A stretch of DNA of 64,000 nucleotides from Streptomyces paradoxus (GTDB lineage: Bacteria > Actinomycetota > Actinomycetes > Streptomycetales > Streptomycetaceae), in contig NZ_JACHGV010000021.1 in NCBI RefSeq assembly GCF_014202475.1, forward strand, positions 1-64,000. The letters run 5' to 3'. The translations under genes were made by a program, and so were the position numbers. Below the pieces are notes generated by a model. It saw nothing but the letters and a program-made list of their open reading frames with translations, was not told the DNA's origin and searched no databases. Of the stretch, positions 31,382 through 40,496 are shown one piece after another. How positions within the stretch are numbered: the stretch's first letter is position 1; each line of letters begins with the position of its first letter.

Positions 31382-33478
31382 GTGGCGACCGAGATCTACC
31401 GTGATGCCTGGGGCATCCCGCATCTGCGCGCGGGCAGCGTGGCCGAACTCGCCCGCGCCCAGGGCCTCGTCACCGCGAGCGACCGGGCCTGGCAGCTGGA
31501 GACCGAGCGCCACCGGGCGCAGGGCACCTCGGCGTCCTTCCTCGGCGGGAGCGCCCTGGCCTGGGACCGGTTCGCGAGACGGGCCCGGCTCGACGACACC
31601 GCCAGACGCTGCTTCGCGGACCTGGTCAGACGGGACCCCGAGACGGCGCGGTGGGTGCGCGCGTACGTCGACGGGGTCAACGAGGGCCTGGCAGGCAGCC
31701 CCGCACCCGAGTTCGCCCGCACCGGCCTCACCCCCGGCCGCTGGGAACCCTGGACCCCCCTCGCCGTCTGGCTCGCCACCCACATCCTCTTCGCCGGGTT
31801 CCCGGCCAAGCTCTGGCGCGAGCAGGTCGCCGCCCACCTGGGCGCGGACGCCATCGGCCTCTTCGCCGCCGACGGCCCCGGCACCTCCGGCAGCAACGGC
31901 TGGCTGGTCTCCGGCGAGCGGACCGTCACCGGGCAGGCGGTCATCGCCGGCGACCCGCACCGCTGGATCGAGGACCCGGGCGTCTACCAGCAGATCCACC
32001 TGTCCTGCCCGGAGTTCGACGTCGTGGGCCTGGCCGTGCCCGGCGTCCCGGGCATCGCCCACTTCGGGCACACCGGCACGGTCGCCTGGGCCATCACCAA
32101 CGCCATGTCCGACTACCAGGACCTCTACCGCGAGCGGCTGCGGCGCACCGGCGCCGGGGTGGAGGCCCTCGACCCGGACGGGGTCTGGCGGCGGGCGGCC
32201 CGGCACACGGAGACCGTCGAGGTGGCGGGCGATGACCCGGTCGAGGTGGAGGTGATCGAGACCGGCCGCGGGCCGGTGATCATCGGCGGCCCCGAAGGGC
32301 TCGACGGCGACCCGTCCGACTCGTCGGACCCCTCCGGCGCGCCGGTGGCGATCAGTCTGCGCTACCCGCCCCGCGTCACCGGCGACCTCGGCTTCGCCGC
32401 CCTGCTGCCGCTGCTGCGGGCCCGCCGGGTCGCCGACGTGGACGGTGCCTTCGACCGCTGGGCCGAGCCGGTCAACGTCGTCCAGGCCGCCGACACCGAG
32501 GGCGGCGTCCTGCACCGCGTGGCCGGGCGGGTGCCGCTGCGCGCCGGGACCAACTCCCTGCGGGTGGTGCCCGCGTGGGAGCCCGGCCACGAGTGGCGGG
32601 GCTGGCACGCGACACCGCGCGCCGGGCTCACCGACGGCGTCGCCGTCATGGCCAACCAGCGCGGCCCGGCCGCGCCCCTCGGCGTCGAGTTCGCACCGCC
32701 GCACCGCGCCGACCGCATCACCGCGCTGCTCGCGGGCAAGGAGCGCTGGTCCGCCGCCGGCATGCCCGCGATCCACACGGACACCCACCTGGCCTCCGCG
32801 TCCCCCCTCCTGGACCGTCTCGCCGCCCTCGACGGCCTCACCCCCGAGGCCGCCGCCCTCCGGGACCGCCTCCTCGGCTGGGACCGCCGCATGGACGCCG
32901 GCAGCGCCGACGCGGCCCTCTACGCGGCCGTGCGCGGAGCGGTCGTCCGGCGGCTCGCGGCGCACCCGGCGCTCGCCGCGCTCACCACACCCCCGGTGTA
33001 CCCGGAGGTGTTCCAGCCCTGGCTGGCCCTCGTCCCCCGGGTCGGCTTCGCCCTCGAACACCTGCTGCGGGCCGGGGAACTGTTCGGCATCGACCGCCCG
33101 GCGGCCGTCCGCGCGGCGATCGAGGAAGTGGCCCTGCGCCCGCCGGCCGGTGTCTGGGGCGACACCCACCGCCTCGCCCCCTGGCGGGCGCTGGAACCGG
33201 AACAGCCGTACGACGAACCGGGGCTGTCCGGTGACCATGACTGCGTGCTGTGCACCTCGGGCGTGCCGGGCCTCACCGACCGCGCCGCCCGGGGCCCGGC
33301 CGCCCGGTACGTCTGGGACCTGGCCCGGCGCGAGGACAGCCGCTGGGTCGTCCCGCTCGGCGCCTCGGGCGTCCCGGGCTCGCCCCACCACCGCGACCAG
33401 CTCCCCCTGTGGCTGGCGGGAGATCTCGTCCCGGTCGTCACCGACTGGACCCGGCTGAAGAAGGAACGCGATGTCTGA
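31382..33478 (+). CDS. Penicillin-acylase-family N-terminal-nucleophile hydrolase
   Basis: A 698-residue Ntn-hydrolase. It begins TEIYRDAWGIPHLRAGSVAE, typical of the alpha chain. The self-cleavage site is GTSGSNGW with Ser171 as the new N-terminal nucleophile; other family residues follow in ITNAMSDYQDLYRERL and WGDTHRLAP. No signal peptide is visible, unlike most penicillin and acyl-homoserine-lactone acylases, so maturation should be cytoplasmic. The iron box 51 bp upstream and the siderophore-type GNAT coupled behind it (8-bp overlap) suggest removal of an acyl chain from a siderophore or its precursor, as PvdQ does. This role is inference. Confidence 0.82.
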   Translation: MATEIYRDAWGIPHLRAGSVAELARAQGLVTASDRAWQLETERHRAQGTSASFLGGSALAWDRFARRARLDDTARRCFADLVRRDPETARWVRAYVDGVNEGLAGSPAPEFARTGLTPGRWEPWTPLAVWLATHILFAGFPAKLWREQVAAHLGADAIGLFAADGPGTSGSNGWLVSGERTVTGQAVIAGDPHRWIEDPGVYQQIHLSCPEFDVVGLAVPGVPGIAHFGHTGTVAWAITNAMSDYQDLYRERLRRTGAGVEALDPDGVWRRAARHTETVEVAGDDPVEVEVIETGRGPVIIGGPEGLDGDPSDSSDPSGAPVAISLRYPPRVTGDLGFAALLPLLRARRVADVDGAFDRWAEPVNVVQAADTEGGVLHRVAGRVPLRAGTNSLRVVPAWEPGHEWRGWHATPRAGLTDGVAVMANQRGPAAPLGVEFAPPHRADRITALLAGKERWSAAGMPAIHTDTHLASASPLLDRLAALDGLTPEAAALRDRLLGWDRRMDAGSADAALYAAVRGAVVRRLAAHPALAALTTPPVYPEVFQPWLALVPRVGFALEHLLRAGELFGIDRPAAVRAAIEEVALRPPAGVWGDTHRLAPWRALEPEQPYDEPGLSGDHDCVLCTSGVPGLTDRAARGPAARYVWDLARREDSRWVVPLGASGVPGSPHHRDQLPLWLAGDLVPVVTDWTRLKKERDV

Positions 33479-34079
33479 CCCGTACGCCTCCCGCACGCCC
33501 GTCCACGAGCAGGTGGTCGACGGCTTCGGCACCGTCCGCGTCCTGCCGCTGGACCCCCCGGCCGACGCCGCCGTGATCCACCGCTGGGCCGGTGAGGAGC
33601 GGGCCGTCTTCTGGGGCATGACCGAGCTGACCGAACCACAGATCGCCGCGGTCTACGCCCACATGGCCACGCTCGACACCCACCACGCTCACCTGGTCGT
33701 CCGGGACGGCGAGCCGGTCGCACTCCTGCAGACCTACGAGCCGGAGGCCGACCGGGTCAGCGAGTGCTACGACGTCCGCCCCGGCGACATCGGCGTCCAC
33801 CTGCTGCTCGCCCCGGCCGGTCCGGGCGGCGGGCAATCCGGCTGGACCGCCCGGCTGGTGGCCGTCGTCGCCGCGTACGTCCTGCTCGGCCTGGACCGCC
33901 GGCGGGTGGTGGTCGACCCGGACGTGCGCAACGAGAAGGCCATCGCCCGGTTCCTCGGACTCGGCTTCGCTCCGGGCCCGGTGGTGGTCCTGCCGGAGAT
34001 CGATCTCCCGGACGTGTACCTGCCGGAGAAGAAAGCCCAGCTCGCCTTCCTCGACCGGGAGCTAATGTTCCCCGGGTGA
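33471..34079 (+). CDS. GNAT acyltransferase, siderophore (IucB/RhbD) type
   Basis: A 202-residue acetyltransferase of the Acetyltransf_8 group, which N6-acylates hydroxylysine-type siderophore intermediates. Diagnostic parts are AAVIHRWAGEERAVFWGM, the HHAHLVVRDGEPVALLQTYE strand and YDVRPGDIGVHLLL; VVVDPDVRNEKAIARFLGLG is the acyl-CoA region. It starts inside the acylase gene and stops in a 4-bp overlap with the cupin gene, so all three should be made together. No NRPS or IucA/IucC synthetase is nearby, so the hydroxamate it would acylate must be made elsewhere. Confidence 0.82.
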   Translation: MSDPYASRTPVHEQVVDGFGTVRVLPLDPPADAAVIHRWAGEERAVFWGMTELTEPQIAAVYAHMATLDTHHAHLVVRDGEPVALLQTYEPEADRVSECYDVRPGDIGVHLLLAPAGPGGGQSGWTARLVAVVAAYVLLGLDRRRVVVDPDVRNEKAIARFLGLGFAPGPVVVLPEIDLPDVYLPEKKAQLAFLDRELMFPG

Positions 34080-34597
34080 CCCCCGAGGACCTCATCGCCC
34101 ACTACGGCCTGGAGCCGATCCCGGACGAGGGCGGCCTGTTCCGCCAGACCTGGGCCGGGCCCGAACGCCCCGACGGCAGGCCGGAGGGCACGGCGATCGT
34201 CGCGCTGCTGACAGCGGACGACTTCTCCGCCCTCCACCGCCTGCCCACGGACGAGATCTGGCACTTCTACCGGGGTGATCCGCTGGAGCTCCTCCTGCTC
34301 GCCCCGGACGGCACCGCGCGAACGGCGGTGCTCGGGCCGGACGTCCTGCACGGCCAGCACGTCCAGTTCACCGTCCCGGCGGGCACCTGGATGGGCGGCA
34401 GGGTGGCGGCGGGCGGCTCCTGGACCCTGTTCGGCTGCACGATGGCCCCGGGCTTCACCTTCGCGGGCTACGAACACGGAGACGCGGCGGAGCTGACCGC
34501 ACGCTATCCGGCGCAGGCGGCCAGGATCGCCCGGCTGTCCCGGCCCTCCTCTTGGCCCCATCCCGTTGAGCGCTACACCGATCCCGCCCGTACATAA
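34076..34597 (+). CDS. DUF985 cupin protein
   Basis: A 173-residue cupin (Cupin_5) starting VTPEDLIAHYGLEPIPDEGG. Conserved strands include FSALHRLPTDEIWHFYRGDP (with the histidines of the barrel), LLLLAPDGTARTAVLGPDVL and FGCTMAPGFTFAGYEHGDA. Family members are small sugar- or ligand-binding enzymes of uncertain activity. The GTG start overlaps the GNAT stop. The 3' end lies before the CopCD start with a 34-bp gap. Confidence 0.8.
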   Translation: MTPEDLIAHYGLEPIPDEGGLFRQTWAGPERPDGRPEGTAIVALLTADDFSALHRLPTDEIWHFYRGDPLELLLLAPDGTARTAVLGPDVLHGQHVQFTVPAGTWMGGRVAAGGSWTLFGCTMAPGFTFAGYEHGDAAELTARYPAQAARIARLSRPSSWPHPVERYTDPART

Positions 34598-34631
34598 CCC
34601 GGAGCCGTCCAGCCCGACCCCGGAGAACCAC

Positions 34632-36518
34632 GTGGACCTACGGCGGAACGAGGATCGCAATGCAGGACACCCCCGGCGATTCCAAGCCCTGGTGCTGCTG
34701 GGCACCGTGCTGGTCCTGCTCCTCGCCGGAGCAGCCCCCGCCTCCGCCCACGCCGCCCTGCGCAGTACCGACCCCGGCGACGGATCCCTCGTCCGGCAGG
34801 CCCCCCGCCACGTCACCCTGACCTTCACCGAGTCCGTCGGCCTGCTCGACGACTCCTTCCGGGTGTTCGGCCCCGACCAGCGCCGGGTCCACACCGGCGA
34901 GGCCACGCACGCCGACGGCCGCTCCGACACGGCCCGGATCGGCCTGCCCGGCAAGCTCGCCGAGGGCACGTACACCGTGGCCTGGCGGGTCGTCTCCGCC
35001 GACAGCCACCCCGTCTCCGGCGCCTTCAGCTTCTCCGTGGGGAAACGGTCCGCGACCACCGCCCAGGTCGACACGGGCCCGACCGAGGACCCGCTCACCC
35101 GCGGCCTCTACGACGCCGCCCGCTACCTGGCCTACCTCGCCGCCGCGCTGCTCGTCGGCACGGCCGCGTTCGCGCTGCTGTGCCGGCCCGCGCACACCTC
35201 CCCGCTGCGCCGGCCGCTGGTGGCCGCCTGGTGGACGCTGCTGTGCTCGACGGCCGTCCTGCTCCTGCTGCGCGCCCCCTACGAGGCGGGCACCGGCCCC
35301 GCCACGGCCTTCGACACCACCGCCCTCGGCCGCACCCTGACCAGCCGCCCGGGCCTGGCCCTGCTCGCCCGGCTGCTCGTCCTCCTGCTGACCGCCGCCT
35401 TCCTGATATGGCTGTCCAGGTCCCGTGACACGGGGAAGCGGCCCGTCGCCCTGGCGACCGGCACGGCCCTGGCCGCGGCCCTGGCCCTGACCTGGGCGGC
35501 GGCCGAGCACGCCTCAGCCGGGATCCAGGTCCCGGCGGCGATGACGTCGTCCGTGGTGCACCTGCTGGCGACCGGCGTCTGGCTCGGCGGCCTGGTGGCG
35601 CTGCTGCTGACCCTGCGCCGCTCCTCCGGCGACGACCTGGTGGAGGTCGTGCCCCGCTTCTCGCAGATCGCCTTCGCCTCGGTGACCGTCCTGGCCGTCA
35701 CGGGCCTCTACCAGTCCTGGCGCGGCCTCGGCTCCCTCCCCGCGCTGACCGGCACGTCGTACGGCCGTCTGCTGCTCGCCAAACTGGCCGCCGTGGCCGT
35801 GCTGTTGCTGGTCGCCGGGTACTCGCGGCGCTGGACGGCACGGATCGCGGTTCCGGTGGCTCCGGCCCGGGCGGCCGTACCGGCGCCGGTGCCGCAGCCG
35901 GTCGGCGCGCGTGCGGGGCAAGTCCACGAGGCGTCCGCGGAATCCGGGACACGGGACGCCGGGACGACGCCAGAGGAGCCGGAGTCGCCCGACGGCCCGG
36001 TGCAGCCGGGGGCCGGGGACCCGGGCGTCCGGCGCCGCCTGCGCCGCTCCGTCCTCGTCGAAGTGGCCGTCGCCGCCGTGGTGCTGATGATCACGACCGT
36101 GCTCACGGGCACCCTTCCGAGCCGGGCCCAGGCCGAGGCGGCCCAGCAGGCCCCGGCGGGCGCGCTGCCGCCCACGACCGAGATCACGGTGCCCTTCGAC
36201 ACCGGCACGGGATCCGTGACCGGAAGCGGCAAGGTGCAGATCACCCTGGATCCGGCCCGTGTCGGCGACAACGGCGTCCAGGCCATCGTCTACGGCTCCG
36301 ACAGGGGCCTGGTGGCGGTCCCCGAGGTCCGCATCACCTTCACCCTGCCCTCCCGCGAGGTCGGCCCGATCGACGCCGAACTCGTCGACCGGGGCGGCTA
36401 CTGGAGCACCAACGCGGTCAACCTGCCGCTCGCCGGGAACTGGACGATGAAGACGACCGTGCGGGTGTCGGACGTGGACCAGGTGTCGGTGGAACGCCGG
36501 GTGCGGGTCGAGCCCTAG
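34632..36518 (+). CDS. CopC-CopD fusion copper protein
   Basis: A 628-residue membrane protein. A signal segment ends ASAHAALRSTDP; the His after cleavage and the HPVSGAFSFSV strand form the CopC copper site (about 40-135). Eight or so membrane helices of CopD follow (about 155-410), including GVWLGGLVALLLTLRRSSGD. After a disordered Pro/Glu-rich insert (about 420-480) and one more helix, the C-terminal domain (about 520-628) resembles a YtkA/FixH-like sandwich. GTG 34632 with GGAGAA upstream is preferred over earlier frames that would overlap the cupin gene. It likely imports or handles copper at the membrane. Confidence 0.85.
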   Translation: MDLRRNEDRNAGHPRRFQALVLLGTVLVLLLAGAAPASAHAALRSTDPGDGSLVRQAPRHVTLTFTESVGLLDDSFRVFGPDQRRVHTGEATHADGRSDTARIGLPGKLAEGTYTVAWRVVSADSHPVSGAFSFSVGKRSATTAQVDTGPTEDPLTRGLYDAARYLAYLAAALLVGTAAFALLCRPAHTSPLRRPLVAAWWTLLCSTAVLLLLRAPYEAGTGPATAFDTTALGRTLTSRPGLALLARLLVLLLTAAFLIWLSRSRDTGKRPVALATGTALAAALALTWAAAEHASAGIQVPAAMTSSVVHLLATGVWLGGLVALLLTLRRSSGDDLVEVVPRFSQIAFASVTVLAVTGLYQSWRGLGSLPALTGTSYGRLLLAKLAAVAVLLLVAGYSRRWTARIAVPVAPARAAVPAPVPQPVGARAGQVHEASAESGTRDAGTTPEEPESPDGPVQPGAGDPGVRRRLRRSVLVEVAVAAVVLMITTVLTGTLPSRAQAEAAQQAPAGALPPTTEITVPFDTGTGSVTGSGKVQITLDPARVGDNGVQAIVYGSDRGLVAVPEVRITFTLPSREVGPIDAELVDRGGYWSTNAVNLPLAGNWTMKTTVRVSDVDQVSVERRVRVEP

Positions 36519-37386
36519 GCACACGCGGCGCCGGCGGTGAGGCGTCGTCGAGGAGCCGTGTCATGGTCTCGGCGGCGCGGACCGCGGCGTCGCCGCAGCA
36601 GTTGTTGAACAGGACGTGCACCTGTTCGGTCCGCTCGGCCAGCCGGCGCACCCGGGGCAGCCACTCGGCGAGTTCGTCCTCGCCGTACACGTGCCGGAAC
36701 CGGTCCTCCTTGCTGCCGGTGCCCCACGCGGTGCTGCGGCCGTGGAAGCGGACGACGGACAGCCGGGGTGAGGTCACGGGAGTGACCGGCGGTACGGAGG
36801 AGGCGAGCCTCTGCGTCATGTCGACGGCCACCGCGGCCATGCCGTGCCGGGCGAGCAGCGCACCCGTCGCCTCGGTCTGCCCCGGCCCCCACCAGGAGGG
36901 GTGCCGGAACTCGACGGCGAGCGGCCATCCCTCGGTCCGCTCGGCACACTCCCGGAGGTACGCCTCCGCCCGCTGGCCGGGCCGGAACCAGGGCGGGAAC
37001 TGGAACAGCACGCTCCCGAGCCGCCCGGCCTCCCGCAGCGGCTCGATCCCGGCCGCGAACCGGGCCCACACCCGATCGAGATCCGCCGGGTCCCGGTGAT
37101 CGGCCCGCAGCCCGTCCGGCATCACCGCGTCCCGGGTGGGATGCCCGGTGAGCAGCGAGAACGCCTTCACGTCGAACACGAACCCGTCCGGTGTCCGCTC
37201 GGCCCACAACCGGCTGTTCCGCTCGCCCGGCAGCGCGTAGTACGAGGCGTCGACCTCGACGACCCCGAACCTCTCGGCGTAGTGCCGTAACCGCCCCTCG
37301 GCGTCCCGCCGGCCCGGGGGATACCAGCCGCTGCCGACCAGTGCCCGGTCGGTCCAGGAACACGTGCCCACCAGGATCTGACCCAT
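36418..37386 (-). CDS. DUF72 (YecE-like) protein
   Basis: A 322-residue TIM-barrel-like protein. It begins ILVGTCSWTDRALVGSGWYP and contains VVEVDASYYALPGERNSRLW, VLFQFPPWFRPGQRAEAYLR, VEFRHPSWW, VRFHGRS and VHVLFNNCCGDAAVRAAETM, the full family set. The molecular function is not known. The chain after about residue 285 is proline- and serine-rich and lies antisense to the last 101 bp of the CopCD gene; the family domain is complete before that overlap. Confidence 0.85.
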   Translation of the reverse strand: MGQILVGTCSWTDRALVGSGWYPPGRRDAEGRLRHYAERFGVVEVDASYYALPGERNSRLWAERTPDGFVFDVKAFSLLTGHPTRDAVMPDGLRADHRDPADLDRVWARFAAGIEPLREAGRLGSVLFQFPPWFRPGQRAEAYLRECAERTEGWPLAVEFRHPSWWGPGQTEATGALLARHGMAAVAVDMTQRLASSVPPVTPVTSPRLSVVRFHGRSTAWGTGSKEDRFRHVYGEDELAEWLPRVRRLAERTEQVHVLFNNCCGDAAVRAAETMTRLLDDASPPAPRVPRARPAPGVPPTPGPRPTPARSSSSSSSRRAAG

Positions 37387-37535
37387 GGGGGAGCGGTTAC
37401 CCGGCCGGGGCGGCGGCAGGCTCCGTTTCCAGGCCGCGGCGTCACGGTGAGACCCGGAGTAATCGGGGTAACCAGGTGATATCTGTGCAAATCCGGGGTT
37501 ATGGATGATTCCCCCCGAGAGTGAGATGACCGATC

Positions 37536-40013
37536 ATGGAGCAGCCCGCCACCGCCGGCCGGGCCACCCGGCCGTTCGGAGAAGGACCCGAAGCCCTCGA
37601 CACCCTCGTCGGCGCATCCCTCACGGCCCGTGTCACCCTCGACGAACACGGCACCGTGACCGGCTGGAACGCGGGCGCCGAGCGGCTCCTCGGGTATTCG
37701 GCCGGGCAGGTGACCGGCCGCCGCGCCGCGGATCTGCTGGCCGAGCCGATCCCGGTGCGCGGCGGTCTTCCCAGGCTCGCCGGGCTGCCCCGGTGGAACG
37801 GCGACGTCGCCCTCCGGCACCGCGACGGCAGGCAGCTGACGGTCAGGATCCTCGCCCACCACAGACCGCCCGGCGCGGACGCCCCCGCCTGGCTCATCGT
37901 CTCCGCCCTGACCGACCGGCAGCCACCGGCCGGTCTCGACGAATCCCTCGTGAGCTGGAGTTTCGCCCAGTCCCCGTGCTGCGCCCAGGCGATCTACGAC
38001 ACCCGGCTCCGGCTGCGCCGGGCCAACGCCGACATGGAGCGCGCCACCGCGCTGACCGAGGAGGAGATGCGGGGCCTGCGCGTGTCCGAGATCGTCGACG
38101 AGGACGCCGGCCTGCGGGCGGAACGCGCCATGGCCCGGGTCCTGCGCACCGGCGACCCGGAGTACGAGGAGAACTACCTGCGCGCGCCCGGCGAGAACCA
38201 CGAACACGCCTGGTCGGTCTTCATGTCCGCGCTGCGCGACCACGAGGGCACCATCCGGGGCGTCTGCCTGTCCGCGCACGACATGACGGAGCAGTTCTGG
38301 GCGCGCAAGCGCCTCCAGTTGATCGCCGAGGCCGGCCGGCGCATCGGCAGCACGCTCGACGTGACGCGCACGGCCCAGGAGCTGGTGGACGTGACCGTCC
38401 CGGTCCTGGCCGACTGCGCCAGCGTCGATCTGCTGACCGCGCTGGACGACGCACCCGAGCCGCCCACGCAGGCGGTCCCTGCGGACGGGCCGCTGCTGCT
38501 GCGCCGGGCCGCGCTGCAGTCGGTGGTGCCGGGCGCCCCGGAGGCGGTCGTGGCGGCCGGTGCGGTCGACTCCTACCCGGCGGGCTCGATGCCCTTCGAG
38601 AGCCTGCGCACCGGACGGCCCACCCTGCACGCGGTGACCGACACCGCGTTCACCGCCTGGCTGGCCCGCGACCCGGCCCGCGCCGCCCGGGTCCGGGCGT
38701 TCGGCATCCACTCCGTGATGGCCGTCCCGCTGGTCGCCCGCGGCACCACCCTGGGCGTCGCCTTCTTCATCCGGCACCGCAACCAGGAGACCTTCCAGCA
38801 GGACGATCTGATGCTGGCCGGAGAACTGGCCGCCCGGGCCGCGGTCAGCATCGACAACGCCCGCCGCTACACCCGCGAACGCGCCACGGCGGTCACGCTC
38901 CAGCGCAGCCTGCTGCCCCGGCGGCTGCCCCGGCAGGCGGCCGTCGAGGTCGCCTCCCGCTACCTCCCGGCGGGCGGGCACGCCGGTGTCGGCGGGGACT
39001 GGTTCGACGTCATCCCCCTCTCGGGGGCGCGGGTGGCGCTGGTCGTCGGAGACGTGGTCGGCCACGGGCTGGTCGCGTCGGCGACCATGGGGCGACTGCG
39101 TACGGCGGTCCGCACGCTGGCCGACATCGACCTGCCGTGCGACGAGCTGCTGACCCACCTCGACGACCTGGTCGCCCGTCTGAACACGGAGGAGGACGAC
39201 GGCGAGCGGACGGCGGCGGGCTCCGCGGGCGCCTCGGGCGACGTCGGGGCCACGTGCCTCTACGCCGTCTACGACCCGGTGACGCGGCACTGCTGCTTCG
39301 CCGGGGCCGGGCATCCGGTGCCGGCCGTGGTCAGCCCCAGGGGCACCGTCGACCTCGTCGGGCTCCCGGCGACGCCCCCGCTCGGCGTGGGCGGCCTGCC
39401 GTACGAGTCCACCGAGGTCGTCCTGCCCGAGGGCAGCCTGCTCGCCCTGTACACCAACGGCCTGGTCGAGACGCCCGAGCGGGACCTCGACACCGGTGTC
39501 CACCGGCTGCGGGAGGCCCTGGGCCGCCCGGCGAGCTCGCTGGACGCCCTGTGCGACACGGTCCTCGCCGACCTGCTGCCGCAGCGCCCGGCCGACGACG
39601 TGGCCCTGCTCATCGCCCGGACCCGCGCGCTCGACGCGCGGCAGGTCGCCACCTGGTCGGTGCCGTCCGATCCTTCAGCGGTCGCGCAGACCCGCAAGGA
39701 CGTGGTGGCGCAACTGGAGCGGTGGGGGCTCGCCGACGCCGTGTTCGTCACGGAACTGGTGGTCAGCGAGCTCGTCACCAACGCCATCCGGCACGCCGAG
39801 CCGCCGGTCCAGCTCCGCCTGATCCACGACACGACCCTGATCTGCGAGGTCTCCGACGGCGGCAGCACCGCCCCCCACCTGCGCCGCGCCCGCACGTATG
39901 ACGAGGGCGGCCGCGGTCTGCTCCTCGTCGCCCAGCTGACCGAGCGCTGGGGCACCCGGCAGAGCGCCATGGGCAAGACCATCTGGGCGGAACAGAACCT
40001 GTCCCTCGCGTGA
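37536..40013 (+). CDS. PAS-PAS-GAF-PP2C phosphatase with HATPase domain
   Basis: An 825-residue signalling protein. Order: PAS 1 (about 22-128), PAS 2 (about 140-250), GAF (about 262-450), SpoIIE/RsbU-type PP2C (about 460-690) and an anti-sigma-type ATPase (about 705-820). The phosphatase metal residues sit in GVGGDWFDVIPL and VVGDVVGHG, and LLIA RTR-type strands close it. The ATPase has the N box ELVVSELVTNAIRHA and EVSDGG with EGGRGLLLV. Such proteins dephosphorylate STAS antagonists while the kinase domain binds or phosphorylates partners. No partner lies next to it. Confidence 0.9.
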   Translation: MEQPATAGRATRPFGEGPEALDTLVGASLTARVTLDEHGTVTGWNAGAERLLGYSAGQVTGRRAADLLAEPIPVRGGLPRLAGLPRWNGDVALRHRDGRQLTVRILAHHRPPGADAPAWLIVSALTDRQPPAGLDESLVSWSFAQSPCCAQAIYDTRLRLRRANADMERATALTEEEMRGLRVSEIVDEDAGLRAERAMARVLRTGDPEYEENYLRAPGENHEHAWSVFMSALRDHEGTIRGVCLSAHDMTEQFWARKRLQLIAEAGRRIGSTLDVTRTAQELVDVTVPVLADCASVDLLTALDDAPEPPTQAVPADGPLLLRRAALQSVVPGAPEAVVAAGAVDSYPAGSMPFESLRTGRPTLHAVTDTAFTAWLARDPARAARVRAFGIHSVMAVPLVARGTTLGVAFFIRHRNQETFQQDDLMLAGELAARAAVSIDNARRYTRERATAVTLQRSLLPRRLPRQAAVEVASRYLPAGGHAGVGGDWFDVIPLSGARVALVVGDVVGHGLVASATMGRLRTAVRTLADIDLPCDELLTHLDDLVARLNTEEDDGERTAAGSAGASGDVGATCLYAVYDPVTRHCCFAGAGHPVPAVVSPRGTVDLVGLPATPPLGVGGLPYESTEVVLPEGSLLALYTNGLVETPERDLDTGVHRLREALGRPASSLDALCDTVLADLLPQRPADDVALLIARTRALDARQVATWSVPSDPSAVAQTRKDVVAQLERWGLADAVFVTELVVSELVTNAIRHAEPPVQLRLIHDTTLICEVSDGGSTAPHLRRARTYDEGGRGLLLVAQLTERWGTRQSAMGKTIWAEQNLSLA

Positions 40014-40026
40014 GGAGCCACCGGCC

Positions 40027-40479
40027 ATGACCGCACCCGTGTCCCACCGGGCCGCCCGCGCCCCCGTCCAGCAGGCCGCCCTGCTGCTCGGCCTCGTCTT
40101 CCTCGTGGTCGGGGTGCTGGGCTTCATCCCGGGCATCACCACCGACTACGGCTCGCTGGAGTTCGCCTCCCACGAGTCGGGCGCCGAACTGTTCGGCCTG
40201 TTCCAGGTCTCGATCCTGCACAACCTCGTGCACCTGGCGTACGGCCTCGCCGGTCTGATGCTCGCCGGCACGGCCGCCGGGGCGTACTCGTATCTGCTGG
40301 TCGGTGGCGCCGTCTACCTGGTGCTGTGGGTGTACGGCCTGTCCGTCGGCCACGACAGCGACGCCAACTTCGTCCCGATGAACACCGCGGACGACTGGCT
40401 TCACTTCGTCCTGGGCATCGCCATGATCGGCCTGGCCCTCGCCCTCGGCCGACGCGGCACGCGCGCCGGCGCACGGTAA
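40027..40479 (+). CDS. DUF4383 membrane protein
   Basis: A 150-residue four-helix membrane protein. HNLVHLAYGLAGLMLAGTAA is the conserved His-containing helix pair and NTADDWLHFVLGIAMIGLAL the C-terminal signature of DUF4383. It starts 13 bp after the phosphatase-kinase gene and is probably in its transcript. Function unknown. Confidence 0.8.
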   Translation: MTAPVSHRAARAPVQQAALLLGLVFLVVGVLGFIPGITTDYGSLEFASHESGAELFGLFQVSILHNLVHLAYGLAGLMLAGTAAGAYSYLLVGGAVYLVLWVYGLSVGHDSDANFVPMNTADDWLHFVLGIAMIGLALALGRRGTRAGAR

Positions 40480-40496
40480 GGAGCACCGGCGACCGC

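Noticed and set aside
31355..33619. A reverse open frame of about 750 codons opposite the acylase gene
   Set aside because: Shadow of the forward Ntn-hydrolase gene, which has clear catalytic and processing motifs.
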